Of a stretch of DNA of 39,698 nucleotides, positions 24,158 to 35,378 are shown one piece after another; the stretch's first letter is position 1, and each line of letters starts with the position of its first letter. The notes under the pieces are model-generated. The model had not been told where the DNA came from, did no database searches, and saw only the letters and a list, made by a program, of their open reading frames with translations. A program made the translations under genes and the position numbers. Location: the NCBI GenBank assembly GCA_027576995.1, contig JANBQC010000240.1:1-39698 (forward strand). Direction: 5' to 3'. Source of the DNA: Dimargaris cristalligena (taxonomy: Eukaryota; Kickxellomycota; Dimargaritomycetes; Dimargaritales; Dimargaritaceae).

Positions 24158-25732
24158 ATGCCGTCGAACTTAACTATTCTCAACATTCCGCTTCACCTAG
24201 CCATTGTTCTCCCATTATTTTGCACTTCGCTCATTCTTATCCTTGTAAACAGTAACCAGCCCGTATTCATGCGTAACCCATTCTCCAAGGCCTCCCGTAT
24301 GGCCCCGATCCCCAACGACTCCCAGCACGCATTTATCCCCCTCAGCCAAGAGCAGCGAGCGCAGCTCAATCGCGATACCTCCCAAGCCAAGGCCGAGCAC
24401 GAGCGCATTCAGGCTCAGCCAGTCCAGGGGTACTTTAACGCCTGGGTACCGCTCCACACCAGGGCCAGCCCAGCCCACTCTAATGAGTTGGCAGCCGCCA
24501 CCAGTCCCGGTGGTGCTTCTCACACCGTCGGCTACAACCCAAGCGACGACGCCTTCTACGAAAACGGGCGCAGTATCCCCCTGGTGCAAGGCTGGCGGCA
24601 GGGCTGTTTCCGACAGCGGGGGCTGCGCCGAAAGATTGAGTACGATAATCACGTGGTATACATCGCCCGTGACCCCCAGCAAAACTTCAACGAGCCGTCC
24701 GAAATGGAGTGGCGGCTCAATTTTCGCCCCGGCGGTTATTATGTTACTGGACTGAAGGCGACCCTTGCCTCCACTATTTTCACCGACCTGGCTACCCTCC
24801 AGTGGTTTATTCGGCCCCTGGCCAGTTCCCACTGGCAGCGCATTCCCATCGAATTGACCGTGGGTGAAACCAACAACCAACCTCTCGATTTGGGCCCATA
24901 TTTGGCTGAAATGGATTACGGTTTTGTCCTCAAGGTTCGCCTTCAGGCTGGCGATCAGTCGGGTAGTAGCTGGCAGAAAACCCAGCTCTTCCGACAGGCC
25001 GAGGATAGTGGATGTAGCGACCTTGCCGAAGTTCAGAACCTGGGGTTTGAATTGGTGTCCGAGCTACGTCCCGATATTGTTCGGCATTATAAGGAGCCGC
25101 CTAGTACTTACTTGAACAGTGTGGGACATGATGACGCCATCGTGGTCCAGATCAACAACCATAATACCATTTCTGTCCAACCATTGTCACAGGAGGACCT
25201 GCGGTTTTTCAGTGAGCTGCTGGCCGACCGTCTCAAGACCACCAGTTCCGAAGGTTCAAAGGTCCTCTCACTCGATGGCCTTTGTTTGGACCCTCAAGCA
25301 GTCGCCTCGCTTTTTGACTTCATGGAAAACCGGGGCCAGGACGTCGACCGAACGAAAACAACTGACTGGGGCCACGCCGAATGGGAGGCCCTTCTGACCT
25401 GTGCAGCAAGCTGTCAGGTGCCTGCACTAGTCGAGCTATGTGAGGTGGAACTGCGTCGCTTTGTGCAATCGCAAAATCTTGAAGAGATCACTAATGCGGC
25501 CCGCGCCGCTCATGCCCAACAGCTTCTGTGGTATTGTCAGCTATACGACACCTACCAGGAGGTGGATAAGCAAGAGGAAGAAGTTCGCCGCCAAGCCGCG
25601 GAAGGCCGGCTCCATCCGACGTATGGGGTTCCCAGAGAATATTTGCGTGATACCCATTCGGCTACGGCGACCGACCCGGCAGATGATTTACCTGGACACA
25701 CCATGCGTGGTCCCGCCACCATGAATCGTTAA
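24158..25732 (+). CDS. BTB/POZ-fold protein with possible MATH-like region (524 aa)
   Basis: Single exon. Residues of about 326-463 read like a divergent BTB fold: DDAIVVQINNHNTISV, then LRFFSELLADRL, then LEALLTCAASCQVPAL-type helices ending in ELCEVELRRFV and a LLWYCQLY helix. Upstream (about 178-296) lies a beta-rich stretch (EMEWRLNFRPGGYYVTGL ... GFVLKVRLQAGDQSGSSW) that could be a MATH/TRAF-like domain. MATH-BTB proteins usually recruit substrates to CUL3 ubiquitin ligases; that role here is inference. The start is doubtful. Codons 9-31 from the first ATG form a hydrophobic segment encoded by leader-like sequence, while ATGs at 24269 and 24299 would give a soluble protein. A putative AATAAA signal follows at 25856. 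The coding call is firm; the domain call is moderate. Confidence 0.8.
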   Translation: MPSNLTILNIPLHLAIVLPLFCTSLILILVNSNQPVFMRNPFSKASRMAPIPNDSQHAFIPLSQEQRAQLNRDTSQAKAEHERIQAQPVQGYFNAWVPLHTRASPAHSNELAAATSPGGASHTVGYNPSDDAFYENGRSIPLVQGWRQGCFRQRGLRRKIEYDNHVVYIARDPQQNFNEPSEMEWRLNFRPGGYYVTGLKATLASTIFTDLATLQWFIRPLASSHWQRIPIELTVGETNNQPLDLGPYLAEMDYGFVLKVRLQAGDQSGSSWQKTQLFRQAEDSGCSDLAEVQNLGFELVSELRPDIVRHYKEPPSTYLNSVGHDDAIVVQINNHNTISVQPLSQEDLRFFSELLADRLKTTSSEGSKVLSLDGLCLDPQAVASLFDFMENRGQDVDRTKTTDWGHAEWEALLTCAASCQVPALVELCEVELRRFVQSQNLEEITNAARAAHAQQLLWYCQLYDTYQEVDKQEEEVRRQAAEGRLHPTYGVPREYLRDTHSATATDPADDLPGHTMRGPATMNR

Positions 25733-25855
25733 CCATGGACGTGTCGGTGGGGTGAGGATAAGCAGGGTTTGCAATATACCCTTATTGTGACCAATGGAGG
25801 GGGGGGGCGCTGTCAAATCCCCCTATTTCATTGAACCCAATTCGGACATTATTCT

Positions 25856-25861
25856 AATAAA
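25856..25861 (+). promoter_or_regulatory. possible poly(A) signal of the BTB-fold gene
   Basis: AATAAA lies 124 nt after the stop codon on the coding strand. This is a motif match only. Confidence 0.35.
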
Positions 25862-26161
25862 CGATTGTTCCTAGGACTAACTGAGTCGTGCCTCTCGGTT
25901 CTCAGTGAAAATAATATAATAGTATCCCAGGGTTTCCACATCATAAAGCCATGTTCGCACCTCAGCTAACTAATCGATTTAAAATGGGTTTTTATTATTG
26001 TGACTTTAATATAAGGGGCCATTTGCCGTATGATGGTATACATCACTGTTAGTAATAAGTGAGAATGTGATCGATAATATAATAACTGCTTTATATCCAG
26101 AGAGCGTACATCCTATATCGAATAAAGCGGCCCTTGTCTGGAAAGGATAACCTAATAGCTG

Positions 26162-26182
26162 GCGGAGTGGATTTAACTCCGC
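26162..26182. repeat. small hairpin, 7-bp stem and 7-nt loop
   Basis: GCGGAGT and ACTCCGC are exact reverse complements separated by seven bases. It sits in the spacer between two convergent genes. No function is shown. Confidence 0.5.
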
Positions 26183-26441
26183 TTCGGCTGTAGTTACACA
26201 GCAGTGTAAATTAATCAGTGGTGTTAGTAAAAGAAACTGGGCATATGAATAGGGACTACATTAAAATTTGCGAGAAGTGGACCTTAATAATGAAATATGA
26301 AGACGGAGAATATGCAACCCCAATCAAACAAGGGGAGGGGGGGCATTAACAGCTGTCAATCAGCTTGAGACTGGGAAAATTCGCTGATAACTAAACGTGC
26401 CTCTGTGCGAGGTCGAGGGTAAAAGCTATACGCCATTTATG

Positions 26442-27443
26442 CTAGCAATACAGCTGATTATGGCGCTGGTTCGCCTCAATGGTCAGTACAGAGGTATCGA
26501 CCATGGGAATTCGGGCATGTGCTTCCATTCGATGCCGTGGATTCATCTTTTCGTTAGGCCCCATGGTGTTCTTAAAAAGATTAGGCCTTCCTGGGCCTTC
26601 GGTGGGGTGAAATTGTTCCTTGACACTTGCACCGTAGGGGGTTGGGAAATTGGGATCGTGAAGGTTATAGGCCTCCGGGTGCACAGCCTGGGGGGGTGCA
26701 TTGTACAAGGTCACCGTGTTCATAGTTGGTTCCTGTGAAACCATCTGGCCCGAGCCGTTGTAGAACGGGAGAGGGGGGGCCTCGTTGGGTGCAGGGTGGT
26801 ACTGTTCATCTGGTAATTTTACCGTATACTTAGGGCGGTGATGGCCCTGCGGGTGGGTGCCTTGCGGTGGCCTGGAGGGTCGGTTGTTGTTTCGGGCTTG
26901 CTGGTGCGGCTGGCGAGCCTGCGGAATGGGTTGCCCATGAGTGAGGTACCGTTTCTCCTGGGGACTGGGATGCTGGGAATTTCCGTCCAGGTGGGGGGGC
27001 ATGGCGGTATGACGGGGACGCTGGTGGACATATTGCTGAGCATTCACCATCGGGGGGTTTACGGTAACCCCTGGATGAATCTCTATGCCAATGTGGCCCA
27101 TTGGCGAGGCGGGAACCCCGTTGGTAATCCGGGAGCCATTAAATTCTGAGGTAGAGCCGTACGCCACCGCGCTGCTCACCCCAATCGGTTCGCTGGTAAA
27201 ACTGGCGTGGTTGACATCCGAAGTGGGGAGGCAAAGCCAACCACCCATCCGCGACCAAAATCCCGGTCTCGGAACCTCGGCGGTGCCCCGCAGACCTTTG
27301 GAGGCGATGGTCGAGTTGCCGGCCGTGATGGACCGCTGGAGGTTGGGGTGACTGTGGTGCATTTGAGTGGGTGATACAATATTGACGTTAACGGTCATAC
27401 CCTCCGAGGGTGCCATATACCCATCACCCATTGGACGCGCCAT
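26442..27443 (-). CDS. Pro/His/Gln/Asn-rich protein of unknown function (333 aa)
   Basis: One open frame of 1 kb starts MARPMGDGYMAPSEGMTVNV. I do not recognise a family. It has no signal peptide or membrane segment. Most of it is predicted disorder by composition, with many Pro, His, Gln and Asn residues (QARQPHQQARNNNRPSRPPQ, then HPQGHHRPKY). A short region with two Trp (GFWSRMGGWLCLPTSD, about residues 61-76) is the most ordered-looking part. The frame is GC-rich against AT-rich flanks, which supports coding. It could be a regulatory or RNA-associated protein by composition, but nothing specific shows this. The opposite strand also has open frames of up to 113 codons, which I read as shadows. 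Confidence 0.72.
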   Translation of the reverse strand: MARPMGDGYMAPSEGMTVNVNIVSPTQMHHSHPNLQRSITAGNSTIASKGLRGTAEVPRPGFWSRMGGWLCLPTSDVNHASFTSEPIGVSSAVAYGSTSEFNGSRITNGVPASPMGHIGIEIHPGVTVNPPMVNAQQYVHQRPRHTAMPPHLDGNSQHPSPQEKRYLTHGQPIPQARQPHQQARNNNRPSRPPQGTHPQGHHRPKYTVKLPDEQYHPAPNEAPPLPFYNGSGQMVSQEPTMNTVTLYNAPPQAVHPEAYNLHDPNFPTPYGASVKEQFHPTEGPGRPNLFKNTMGPNEKMNPRHRMEAHARIPMVDTSVLTIEANQRHNQLYC

Positions 27444-30400
27444 CGTTTGTTATCGGGGTTTTTCCTGTGCCTTCACTGAGAGCTGTCGTTACTGTGCGTA
27501 TTGCCGAGGTGGTTTTGGAAGTATATAGTTAACGACAGGGTCGGGTCACTATGAAAAAGAATACAGTAGCTGGTGGAGGTTGGTTAAATATGCCTAAAAA
27601 AAGTAATTGGCTCACTATGCAGTGAAGCAGGGCCGTGCCGTGGTACAGGATTGGGACATGACATGGACAGTGTAAAATAAGCTAAACGAACCTGCAAACA
27701 ACAATAAGAAAATAACTGATATTTATTGCAACTTGATAGACAAGAAGAAGTGCTAAAAAATGTAGTATAGGGTAAGAACGGTGTATAATTGACCAGGAGG
27801 GGGATGAAGGGGGTTATATCCATACATGCTACTTAAAGGCCACGGAAATCACGACACTTTTGCTGGGTTAAATGTATATTTATCCCAGGGCAGCATTTAC
27901 AGCACGCTCGCTATTATCATTTCAAGGTACGGCCGAACAATACACCAGCGGCAAAAAGAAAATGACGATGCCCTGTGGTAAACGGGGGTTATATTGCATC
28001 TATTTGGAAAGAAAATACGGAAGCCTCGGTTTTGAAAATGTGTATGGGAAAGGGTTGGTTAGGGTGGACTTACTAACCGCCAGCGCCTCCCAGCCAGTTT
28101 AAGCTAATAAGGTTTTTGTTATGCTGCACGATTCCGACGGTGATATGTGGTTAAAAACCACTGAAATACCCGAATGCCCCATAATTGAGTCCATTCGGTG
28201 TTTTCCCACTGTGGTAATACAGATCCTGCATGTTGTTTACTATTATGGTCTTCCAAATGAACCAGGTGATATCGACTATACGGCAGTGCTTGCATCTCAA
28301 TTTTTAAAAATATGGATATTCCATATAGTTTGCCCAAGTCACGACACAAGCGGCAAGTATGTTTACGTTATGCGTCCGACTGACGGCAAACCAAAAATAA
28401 AAACTACACTTCATCTATTAAGAGTTAGAGAGCCCGGATTGGGTGTAGTTTCTAAAACTCCGGCCAGCTCACTTATGCACGCACACAGACCATCCAAATG
28501 AGTATAACACGAAGCCACCCATTGATAACGATATTAATTAGTTGGTTTTTAGTGGTTAGGAGAGGGTGCTTAATAAAAGGGGATACATTGTAGCTTAATA
28601 TTTAACCCGATGGGATGGTATTAACATCAGATTTGTCCAAAATAAGCGCTATCGAAAGGCCTCCTTCAAAAATTACAATAGACTGCGGTGCCCTTGCATA
28701 ACATACCAAGACTGGAAATCCTATAACCTGGAAGATTGGTATAAGCTTGGCCAGAGTGTTATTAAATGAATCGACATTTGAAACAAATGTCCGTAAATCA
28801 ACTGCACTTTATCAGTAGACTTGATTAATATCAAATATTAGTAAGCTGCCTGATTGTATATAGAATACTTTTTTGACCTTGGCAGAGCATATTTCACCAG
28901 TATCATTTCTAAAAAAATAGCGGGTCATATTTTTAGACAGGATGTGTATGTCCTTGCGTTCACTCGACAACTGTCCCAAAATGATTCCGACATTGCTCAC
29001 CTAGCGGAATTCAAAAGGGGGATGTTTTCCTTTTCCACGGTAAAGCCAACTGCATAATAAACCGTAGCTGAAAATACGAATCCGTCCATTGTGGGACAAG
29101 TGGAAGCTAGTGCGGCTATTTATCGTTGGATTAGTTTCATGCAGTAACTATTAGGTAGTTATAAAAATATTGTATTACTATATTTGTTGATAAATAAAGT
29201 GATTAAAGTGATATATCACCGGCTTAGGCCTGTAGAAATGGGTAGATCCGTTGATAAACACAATAGGGTGCTCCTATTGAACACGCCAATACCGACCATG
29301 TAATAACCCGAGTCGCCTTTTTTTTTGAGTTAGATGCGATAGCGCTTTAGAGTCCAAATCCACTGGTGCCAATGTAATTACCGAATAATTATATAAATGC
29401 TAGTTCTGGGGTTGAGGTTTACGCCTTACTGTGGGTAGGGTGTTTCAATCAAACGAATTATTACTCTTTCCCGGATCATTTACGCATAGTCTTGATGCGT
29501 GTTTTACTGCTTTCGTGGCCAGCCTTCGTTTTCCATTACCGATAAATTTCAAGACAAAGGCATGTAATATTGCCTGGGACATGCTGCCCTACGATTGTAT
29601 AGTACATTGCCAGAGCCAATCGAAAATGGGCAGGTCCTCCAGGTTTCCGATATTAGCCCCTACTCTCCCATCTTACAGGCCGCAAGCCAACTTCTCTCTT
29701 TGCAGCTATATTAGGCGTTTGGGGAACAACTGAACCGCCTTCAAAGACATGATTGGTCGATTCTACCAAGTCTCCTAAATACAGAGCTGCCTACCTACAG
29801 GGGGGATACCATTAAGGGGCGCATTGCAGCCCAGACTCTGTTCAAATCCAAATGGGTAAGTAAAGAATACCTATGTAAAGTAAGGCATCCCGTTATGGAC
29901 AACTCTTTATAGACCTCGTGATGGATTGGCTCATCTTGTTGGTAAACTACTGTGTCGGTGGGAAATTAAGGGATGATCCGGTTTACTGAAGCGAATCAAG
30001 TAATGTGGTCTGTGAAATAAAATACTTGGCTTTTACCTTAAATATATGTAGACCAATCCCACTCGCGTGATAATCTGAGTCTAGTTAAGATATGGAAAAT
30101 GTCATCTGGGGTTATGAAACCTCCCCCCCTCCCCACCTCAATTAGATGGGTTGATCCAATTATTTTTAATATAGGTTGCTAACCATAGTGGATTGCCGTC
30201 TTTTTTGGACTTCCGACCCTTGCTGGCGTACCGAAGTTCTCACGACAGCTACCAAGAACAGCGAGCACAAGGTATCTGGCTACGTGTAAATCCACCTTGA
30301 ATCCAATCGGTCTTGCCACGGAGACGTGTTATTGAAAACAATACTTTGAGGCGAAGTCGTGTCTGGGATAATCTTGTGTTTCAGTGGGGTATTTGATGGA

Positions 30401-31445
30401 AAGAATGATCGCACTTTTCTGTCCCTACGTAAGGCATGGGCAATGTATACTACATTTTTGAAATGCCTATAGTTATATCCGCATCCCCTAACCCAAGGAC
30501 ACAATTTACAAAGACTGCCGTTTATATCGTTAAGTATGGCTCATCCGTGAAATATAAATATTATATTTCCCAGGGTGGTTGGGGGGGGGTGTCATGTCAT
30601 GATGGCCATTGTTAACAAGACTGCCTGTGAATTCAAGATTGCACCCCTTTAATGGTGTAAATCGGGAAGCTAGGCTGTCATGGTGCATGGCTAAGTTGAG
30701 TGAATATAATGGCCAACCGTTGGTAGCCCTCACACCGTGCATTTGGGTATGGGTGTCAGCAAAACGTCCCTATTTACCTAGCTTCAATGATGTTACAGTA
30801 CGAAAAATGGGAGCACCTGTAAGACTATAGTACTTGTTTTATAATTATTTTAGTTTCTGGGCTGTTGCCCATGGCCTTTTCCTACTTTATTCATTGAGTG
30901 TCCCCAGTTTCATGACTGACGGCAGGGTACTGAGTGACCCAATTATAGGTGCGGCAAGGAGGTCGGAGGGTAGAGTGTATGATCCGAAAGGGGGACTGCG
31001 AAAGGATTGGTACTGGTGATTCAAGACCCTTTATCCGACCCGACAATCCTCTAATGATTCTATGATCAACGCAACCCCTTTCAGACCTCCTAGCCGTCTT
31101 TATTTTATATACACCCAGCCGCTCCCTATGCTGCTCAGATTTTACGGCCACTGCATTTGCTATATATTATTTCACCCCCCCGCCCACCGGAGTACTTCAT
31201 TTTAGGAATATAGAGCGCCTAATCACTAGTTTATTTTTACACTCTGAATATATCACTGGCTTGAATTCCCTCAATTGACTTTTTCCCTTTACCTTTGGAT
31301 CCCATTTTATTTTTACATCCATTACACGCCGCCTGATAGTTCGAATTGGCTCATCCAATTCACTCTATACTATTGTACTTTTGCCTGATATTGGTCGCTT
31401 GCTATACGGCATAAACTCGTATTTACTAACATACCTGTTGCCACT
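27444..31445. other. 4-kb gene-poor region
   Basis: I find no supported coding region, RNA gene or mobile-element end. Frames such as 28121-28501 and 29431-29733 (plus) are open for 100-126 codons but lack signal peptides, domains or convincing composition. CpG is present throughout, unlike the repeat blocks further right. The two ends hold the promoters of the flanking, divergent genes. Confidence 0.5.
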
Positions 31446-32626
31446 ATGCGGTTAGCTGTATTAATCGGTGCGTTGGCCGGGATGGCTTTAACCACCTTGG
31501 GTATTTCCCAGGCAGATTCCCTTGACACGACGCTAATAGGTGACGTTGTCCTCATGGAGTCCGACCACGCGACCACTGTTCAAAATCTAACCACAGCGAC
31601 GCTCATAAAAACTAGTATGCCCTTTCAACTCAAGAACGACCCACGAGCATCCGAAGGGGTAAGTGATTCGACATAAATGTTCAGCTCATCCTCTCATACT
31701 TATACATAATCTTGGACGCCGGTGCACAAACGCTAATAGTCACCCATATAGCTCTGGATGTAGATGCTGCCTTCATGCAATTTATCCTAGCCCGCTATTA
31801 TATAAGAAGGTGGAACTAGTATATAAATGGGATGCCAGTGTAATTAACCAATTGCCTACTACTTGTACCTATCCTGTTAAAACTTATATTATAGGGGATT
31901 GTGCTGACGTTTGAAGACTTCTCAAAACAAGATTTATCTAACGGTGCAAAGTATGTGGTCCTCCACGAAACCCAGAACGGAGGCGTCACCGCTGCCCCAG
32001 CCGTCGACCGCCTATCAAGCATTAACTTGTACATTGTCTACCAGCAAAATGACCTAAGCCACTGTGTCAGTCTAGGAGTAAGTGCCCAAATGCCCTGTGT
32101 AGTCGTTCCTTACAAAGACGGGGTTCAGTTTGCCGCTATGCTCAAGACTCTCTACAACGGCGATGTATCGTGGTCGGAAATAAAGGACCAATACCCTGTC
32201 CTCGCTGGGAATACCACTACTGCATCGGAGGATGACCCCTCGACCGATAGCACTTCAGACTCCGCTGCCGATCAAGACAATACCGATCCATCGCTAATCC
32301 GCCGCCTCTTTATTCGGCCACTCACCACGGAAAATGGGCAAGTGGTGAAATCAAGTTCAGCATCGTCCTCGACCAATGGTATCATTGGGGGGGTGGTCTC
32401 CGGTGTGGTGGTGCTTCTTATGATTGCCTGTGGCTTCCGGCTCCGGCGCACCATTCGCCGCCAACGGGAGCTGGAGAAAAAGAAGGTGGCCGGTGAACAA
32501 GCTTACCTGCAACGCCAGAAACAAGAGGCGAAGCCCAAGGTTCCCATTAGCGAGGCGGAAAAGAAGTTTGATTCCAGGAGTAGCATGGGTGACCTCGAGA
32601 TTAAGGTCGTAATAGCTAAGGACTAG
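31446..32626 (+). CDS. type I membrane protein with PA-like luminal/extracellular domain
   Basis: Exons 31446-31658 and 31895-32626, joined over a 236-nt intron (GGG|GTAAGT to TATAG|GGG, both phase 0), encode 314 aa. MRLAVLIGALAGMALTTLG is a signal peptide. The ectodomain has IGDVVLMES, then GIVLTFEDFSKQDLSNGAKY and MPCVVVPYKDGVQFAAMLK, an order typical of a protease-associated (PA) domain: a short strand, an AxxxGA-like helix and a PxVxxxxxDG motif. An acidic Ser/Asp/Thr stalk follows. One helix (about residues 240-263, IIGGVVSGVVVLLMIACGF) follows, then a basic stop-transfer RLRRTIRRQRELEKKK and a 35-residue cytosolic tail. No RING finger follows, unlike most PA-TM ubiquitin ligases. PA domains often bind cargo or partner proteins; the role here is unknown. 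The PA call is moderate, the topology is good. Confidence 0.78.
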
Positions 32627-33298
32627 TGGCAGGGCGGTGTTCTTCAGGGTATATTATATTAATAGTGTCAGTATAAAATAAGTAATAAATGTGTAATATT
32701 TTTAAACGGAGGTGTTTATATTATAGAGGAACGCGGCCAAAGTTACAACGCCGTGTACTATAATAATTTTGCTCTTATGATAGCTATACAATCGATATTT
32801 TGTAGGTTAACGAATACTATAGGGTCATGGGAAGTAGATTTGGGTAAGTTAAGTTTCGGAACCGACGATAATAAATGAAGCTGCCGAGTAAGGGTTTTAC
32901 CTACATATATAATGATAGGCGAAAATCATCTGCAATATATATATTTTTAACCAAATGCCGTTTAATGGATTGCCTGATTGACAAAGGGAGCAGCTCGGAT
33001 TGAATTTGGTAGGCTGTCCTACGAGCCACTGGCACGCAGCCAGATCAAGATAGTACTAATAAGTCTAAAAAAGGCCAACCATTGTAATTATATCACCAAA
33101 TATTGGGGCAAAGCTACTAGATAAGCAGATGCCTCTCAACTGAAGTCACGCCCATATTTCTCCCACTGCCCTGCCCCTTCTGTCTGCAATACTAACCATC
33201 TATTAGTCTACCAACAATTAAGCCAAGTGATAAAAACCTCTTGGTTTATTTAAATATCTTATTACTGAATACTTATTTGATTATTATACTAATATTAC
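32627..33298. other. intergenic 3' flank of the PA-like gene
   Basis: AT-rich with no gene. CpG becomes absent after about 33150, before the first LTR copy starts. Confidence 0.55.
32684..32689 (+). promoter_or_regulatory. possible poly(A) signal of the PA-like gene
   Basis: AATAAA occurs 57 nt after the stop codon at 32626, in AT-rich sequence. This is a motif match only. Confidence 0.45.
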
Positions 33299-33831
33299 TG
33301 TCGGCCTTCCTAATCCAACTTAATCCAGACTTAACAATCACCCATCCTTACTAGGCCTTATAGTGCCATATTAACCCTCCTATAGTCCTCCTAGTACTAT
33401 AGGATTATTACCTATTATATAACCCTTCCCCTTCTGGCCCTAATGCTTCACACCAAATACTCAAATCAGCTAATCCAAATAACTCTTCCAGTTCCCATGA
33501 GAGTCTTCCAGATACAAAGCCATCCAGCCAGATTCTTTATCTACCTATAACTTAGTCTTAGTAGCATTCCCCTTGGGACTGGTTAGATTCCTTAGCTTAT
33601 CATTACCCCCTAGTTTACCCCAATAAACTCTATATATGCTTACCCTCTCATACTAACTAGTAAGTGTGCCTTCTGCACATCCCTTGCATCTGTCTGCACT
33701 TATCCATTATTGGTTAGTACTACACCTACCCTAACATTAGTAGCCCACTTAGCTGAGCCTAAGCCCTGCCTACCATTAGAAGCCTACCCTCAGGACTCTT
33801 GATGGACCAAGAATGGTTAGCCCGGGTAACA
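33299..33831 (+). mobile_element. solo LTR-like repeat, copy L (plus orientation)
   Basis: This 533-bp copy starts TGTCGGCC and ends GGGTAACA, giving TG..CA ends. It is flanked by a perfect 5-bp direct repeat ATTAC (33294-33298 and 33832-33836), as expected for integrase-made target duplication. It shares a collinear series of blocks with the two other copies, such as TGAGAGTCTTCC, CTCTTGATGGAC and GCTGAGCCTAAGCCC. No reverse transcriptase, integrase or gag-like frame adjoins it, so it is a solo LTR by this reading. Confidence 0.8.
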
Positions 33832-34794
33832 ATTACCCTCAATAAATATTAGAAAAAAGCCATTAATGTATCCCAGTAATTTCAAATGTGTCATAACTGG
33901 TTAATTTAAGCTACAAGAATAACCAACCATATAAATAAAAAAACCCATACTAACAAATGGGTAAAATTAATATTTAATATTATTAGAATATATACCCATT
34001 ATCCTACTGTGTTTTATTCCCATTGTTTTATTCCCCATATTACCTAGTTACTGATTTGTATTTATTAGTTGTCATTGTTCTTCTCCTGCCCCTTGGGTTG
34101 GGATATAACCCCAGCCATTCCCCCACAGCTTGCTCTTTAGCTTGCAACTCCTCTTTTATTTTACTTTTTTTGATATCTAGTCTAATAAACCTATTTTCTA
34201 TCCTTTGAAGTCCTGTCCATCTTATGGTGCCTGGTCTTACTTATAACCCATTATAACAAAATGTCACTTAGCATATCTACAGTTATTGGATTATTATAAA
34301 CCCAAATGTCTTAGAGCTACTGTCTGAATTATTCAGTGCCTTGTGGGGCCCCATTTAATGCCTACAAAATTGTTATGGACTTGTATTATGAAATCAAAAA
34401 AACATAATTCTGTAATCTGAGGTTTGTAATGTAAGTTTATTAAACTATTGACAGATGCCATTGAAGCCAGCCTAGTCCAGGGTACCATAATTTGCTTAGA
34501 CACTTGGTAACTTCAAAGTAGGTGCTGAATTTAATGGATAATTCTATGGCACTAATCCACTGGAGAATTTGCACAAGCTTCCCTATTCATTGTAATAATA
34601 TACCTCACTGATATTATATCCCTATACTTTGGTGCTTTTCTTTATTAAATATACCCTGCTTTTTGGCCTTCCTAAACTGCAGTAGCCCAACTTCAATTTA
34701 TTAGGTTTTGTGTGGAGTAATTTATTAGTTGAACACACTTAGGAACTACACTCAATTATACTAGTTCCCAGTGATTGGGGGCTTGAAAGGGTGT
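33832..34794. other. CpG-free relic DNA between two LTR copies
   Basis: AT-rich sequence with no CpG at all and no protein-like frame. It may be an older, decayed element. A short inverted repeat (AATGGGTA at 33956-33963 and TACCCATT at 33993-34000) encloses an AT-rich loop. Confidence 0.5.
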
Positions 34795-35378
34795 TGTCAC
34801 CTGGGTTATCCACTCTTAGTCCATCAAGAGTTCCAGGGGTAGGCTTCTATTGGTAGACAGGGCTTTAGACTCAGCCAAGTTGACTACTAGCATTAGGTAT
34901 GGGGTATGATACTAACCAATAAAGGCTAAGGCAATTAGTTATACAAGGGACATGCAGTGGGCACACTTATAGGTTAGTACAAGGGGGTAAGTATATATAG
35001 AGTTTATTGGAGTAAACTAAGTGGTAAGGATAAGCTAAGGAATCTAACTGTTCCCAAGAGGGCCTAGTTATATATATGTGGGGACAACTCCAGAGGGAGG
35101 TCCCAAGGGAAGACTATGGATAACTAAGGTATATAGTGAAAACAGGCCAACTGGATGGCTACTAGGATCTGGAAGACTCTCAGGGTAACTGGAAGTCTTT
35201 GGATTAGTATGCTGAGTGATTAGTATGAAGATCTGGGGTCTGGAAGGGGAAGGGTTATATGATATAGGGTGATCCCATAGTACTGGGGGTAACTATGGGA
35301 AGGTTGATATAGCACTATAAGGCAGAATAAGGGTAGTCAGCCTGGTGTCTGGATTAAGGTGGATTAGAAGGGCTGACA
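34795..35378 (-). mobile_element. solo LTR-like repeat, copy R (minus orientation)
   Basis: Read on the minus strand it starts TGTCAGCCCTTCTAATCC and ends CCCAGGTGACA, 584 bp, with the same block order as copies L and S. The flanks on the plus strand are GGTGT (34790-34794) and TGTGT (35379-35383). They match at four of five positions and fit a target duplication with one later change. Confidence 0.78.

Larger units (their letters stand above)
25733..26441. other. intergenic between convergent genes
   Basis: The BTB-fold gene and the minus-strand orphan converge here. It is AT-rich with a small perfect hairpin at 26162-26182. No gene is supported. Confidence 0.55.

Noticed and set aside
24215..24880. 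221-codon minus-strand frame
   Set aside because: It is antisense to the BTB-fold gene and has Gly/Val-rich shadow composition.
28121..28501. 126-codon plus-strand frame
   Set aside because: It has no recognisable feature and its base composition does not differ from its surroundings. I kept it out for lack of support.
29790..29870. Possible tRNA from a GTTCAAATCC box
   Set aside because: No A box or matching acceptor and anticodon stems can be placed around it.
33299..35378. A 2.1-kb DNA transposon with long terminal inverted repeats (copies L and R as the arms)
   Set aside because: A third copy stands alone at 38784. All copies have TG..CA ends, and copies L and R each have their own short flanking duplication, so independent solo LTRs explain the data better.
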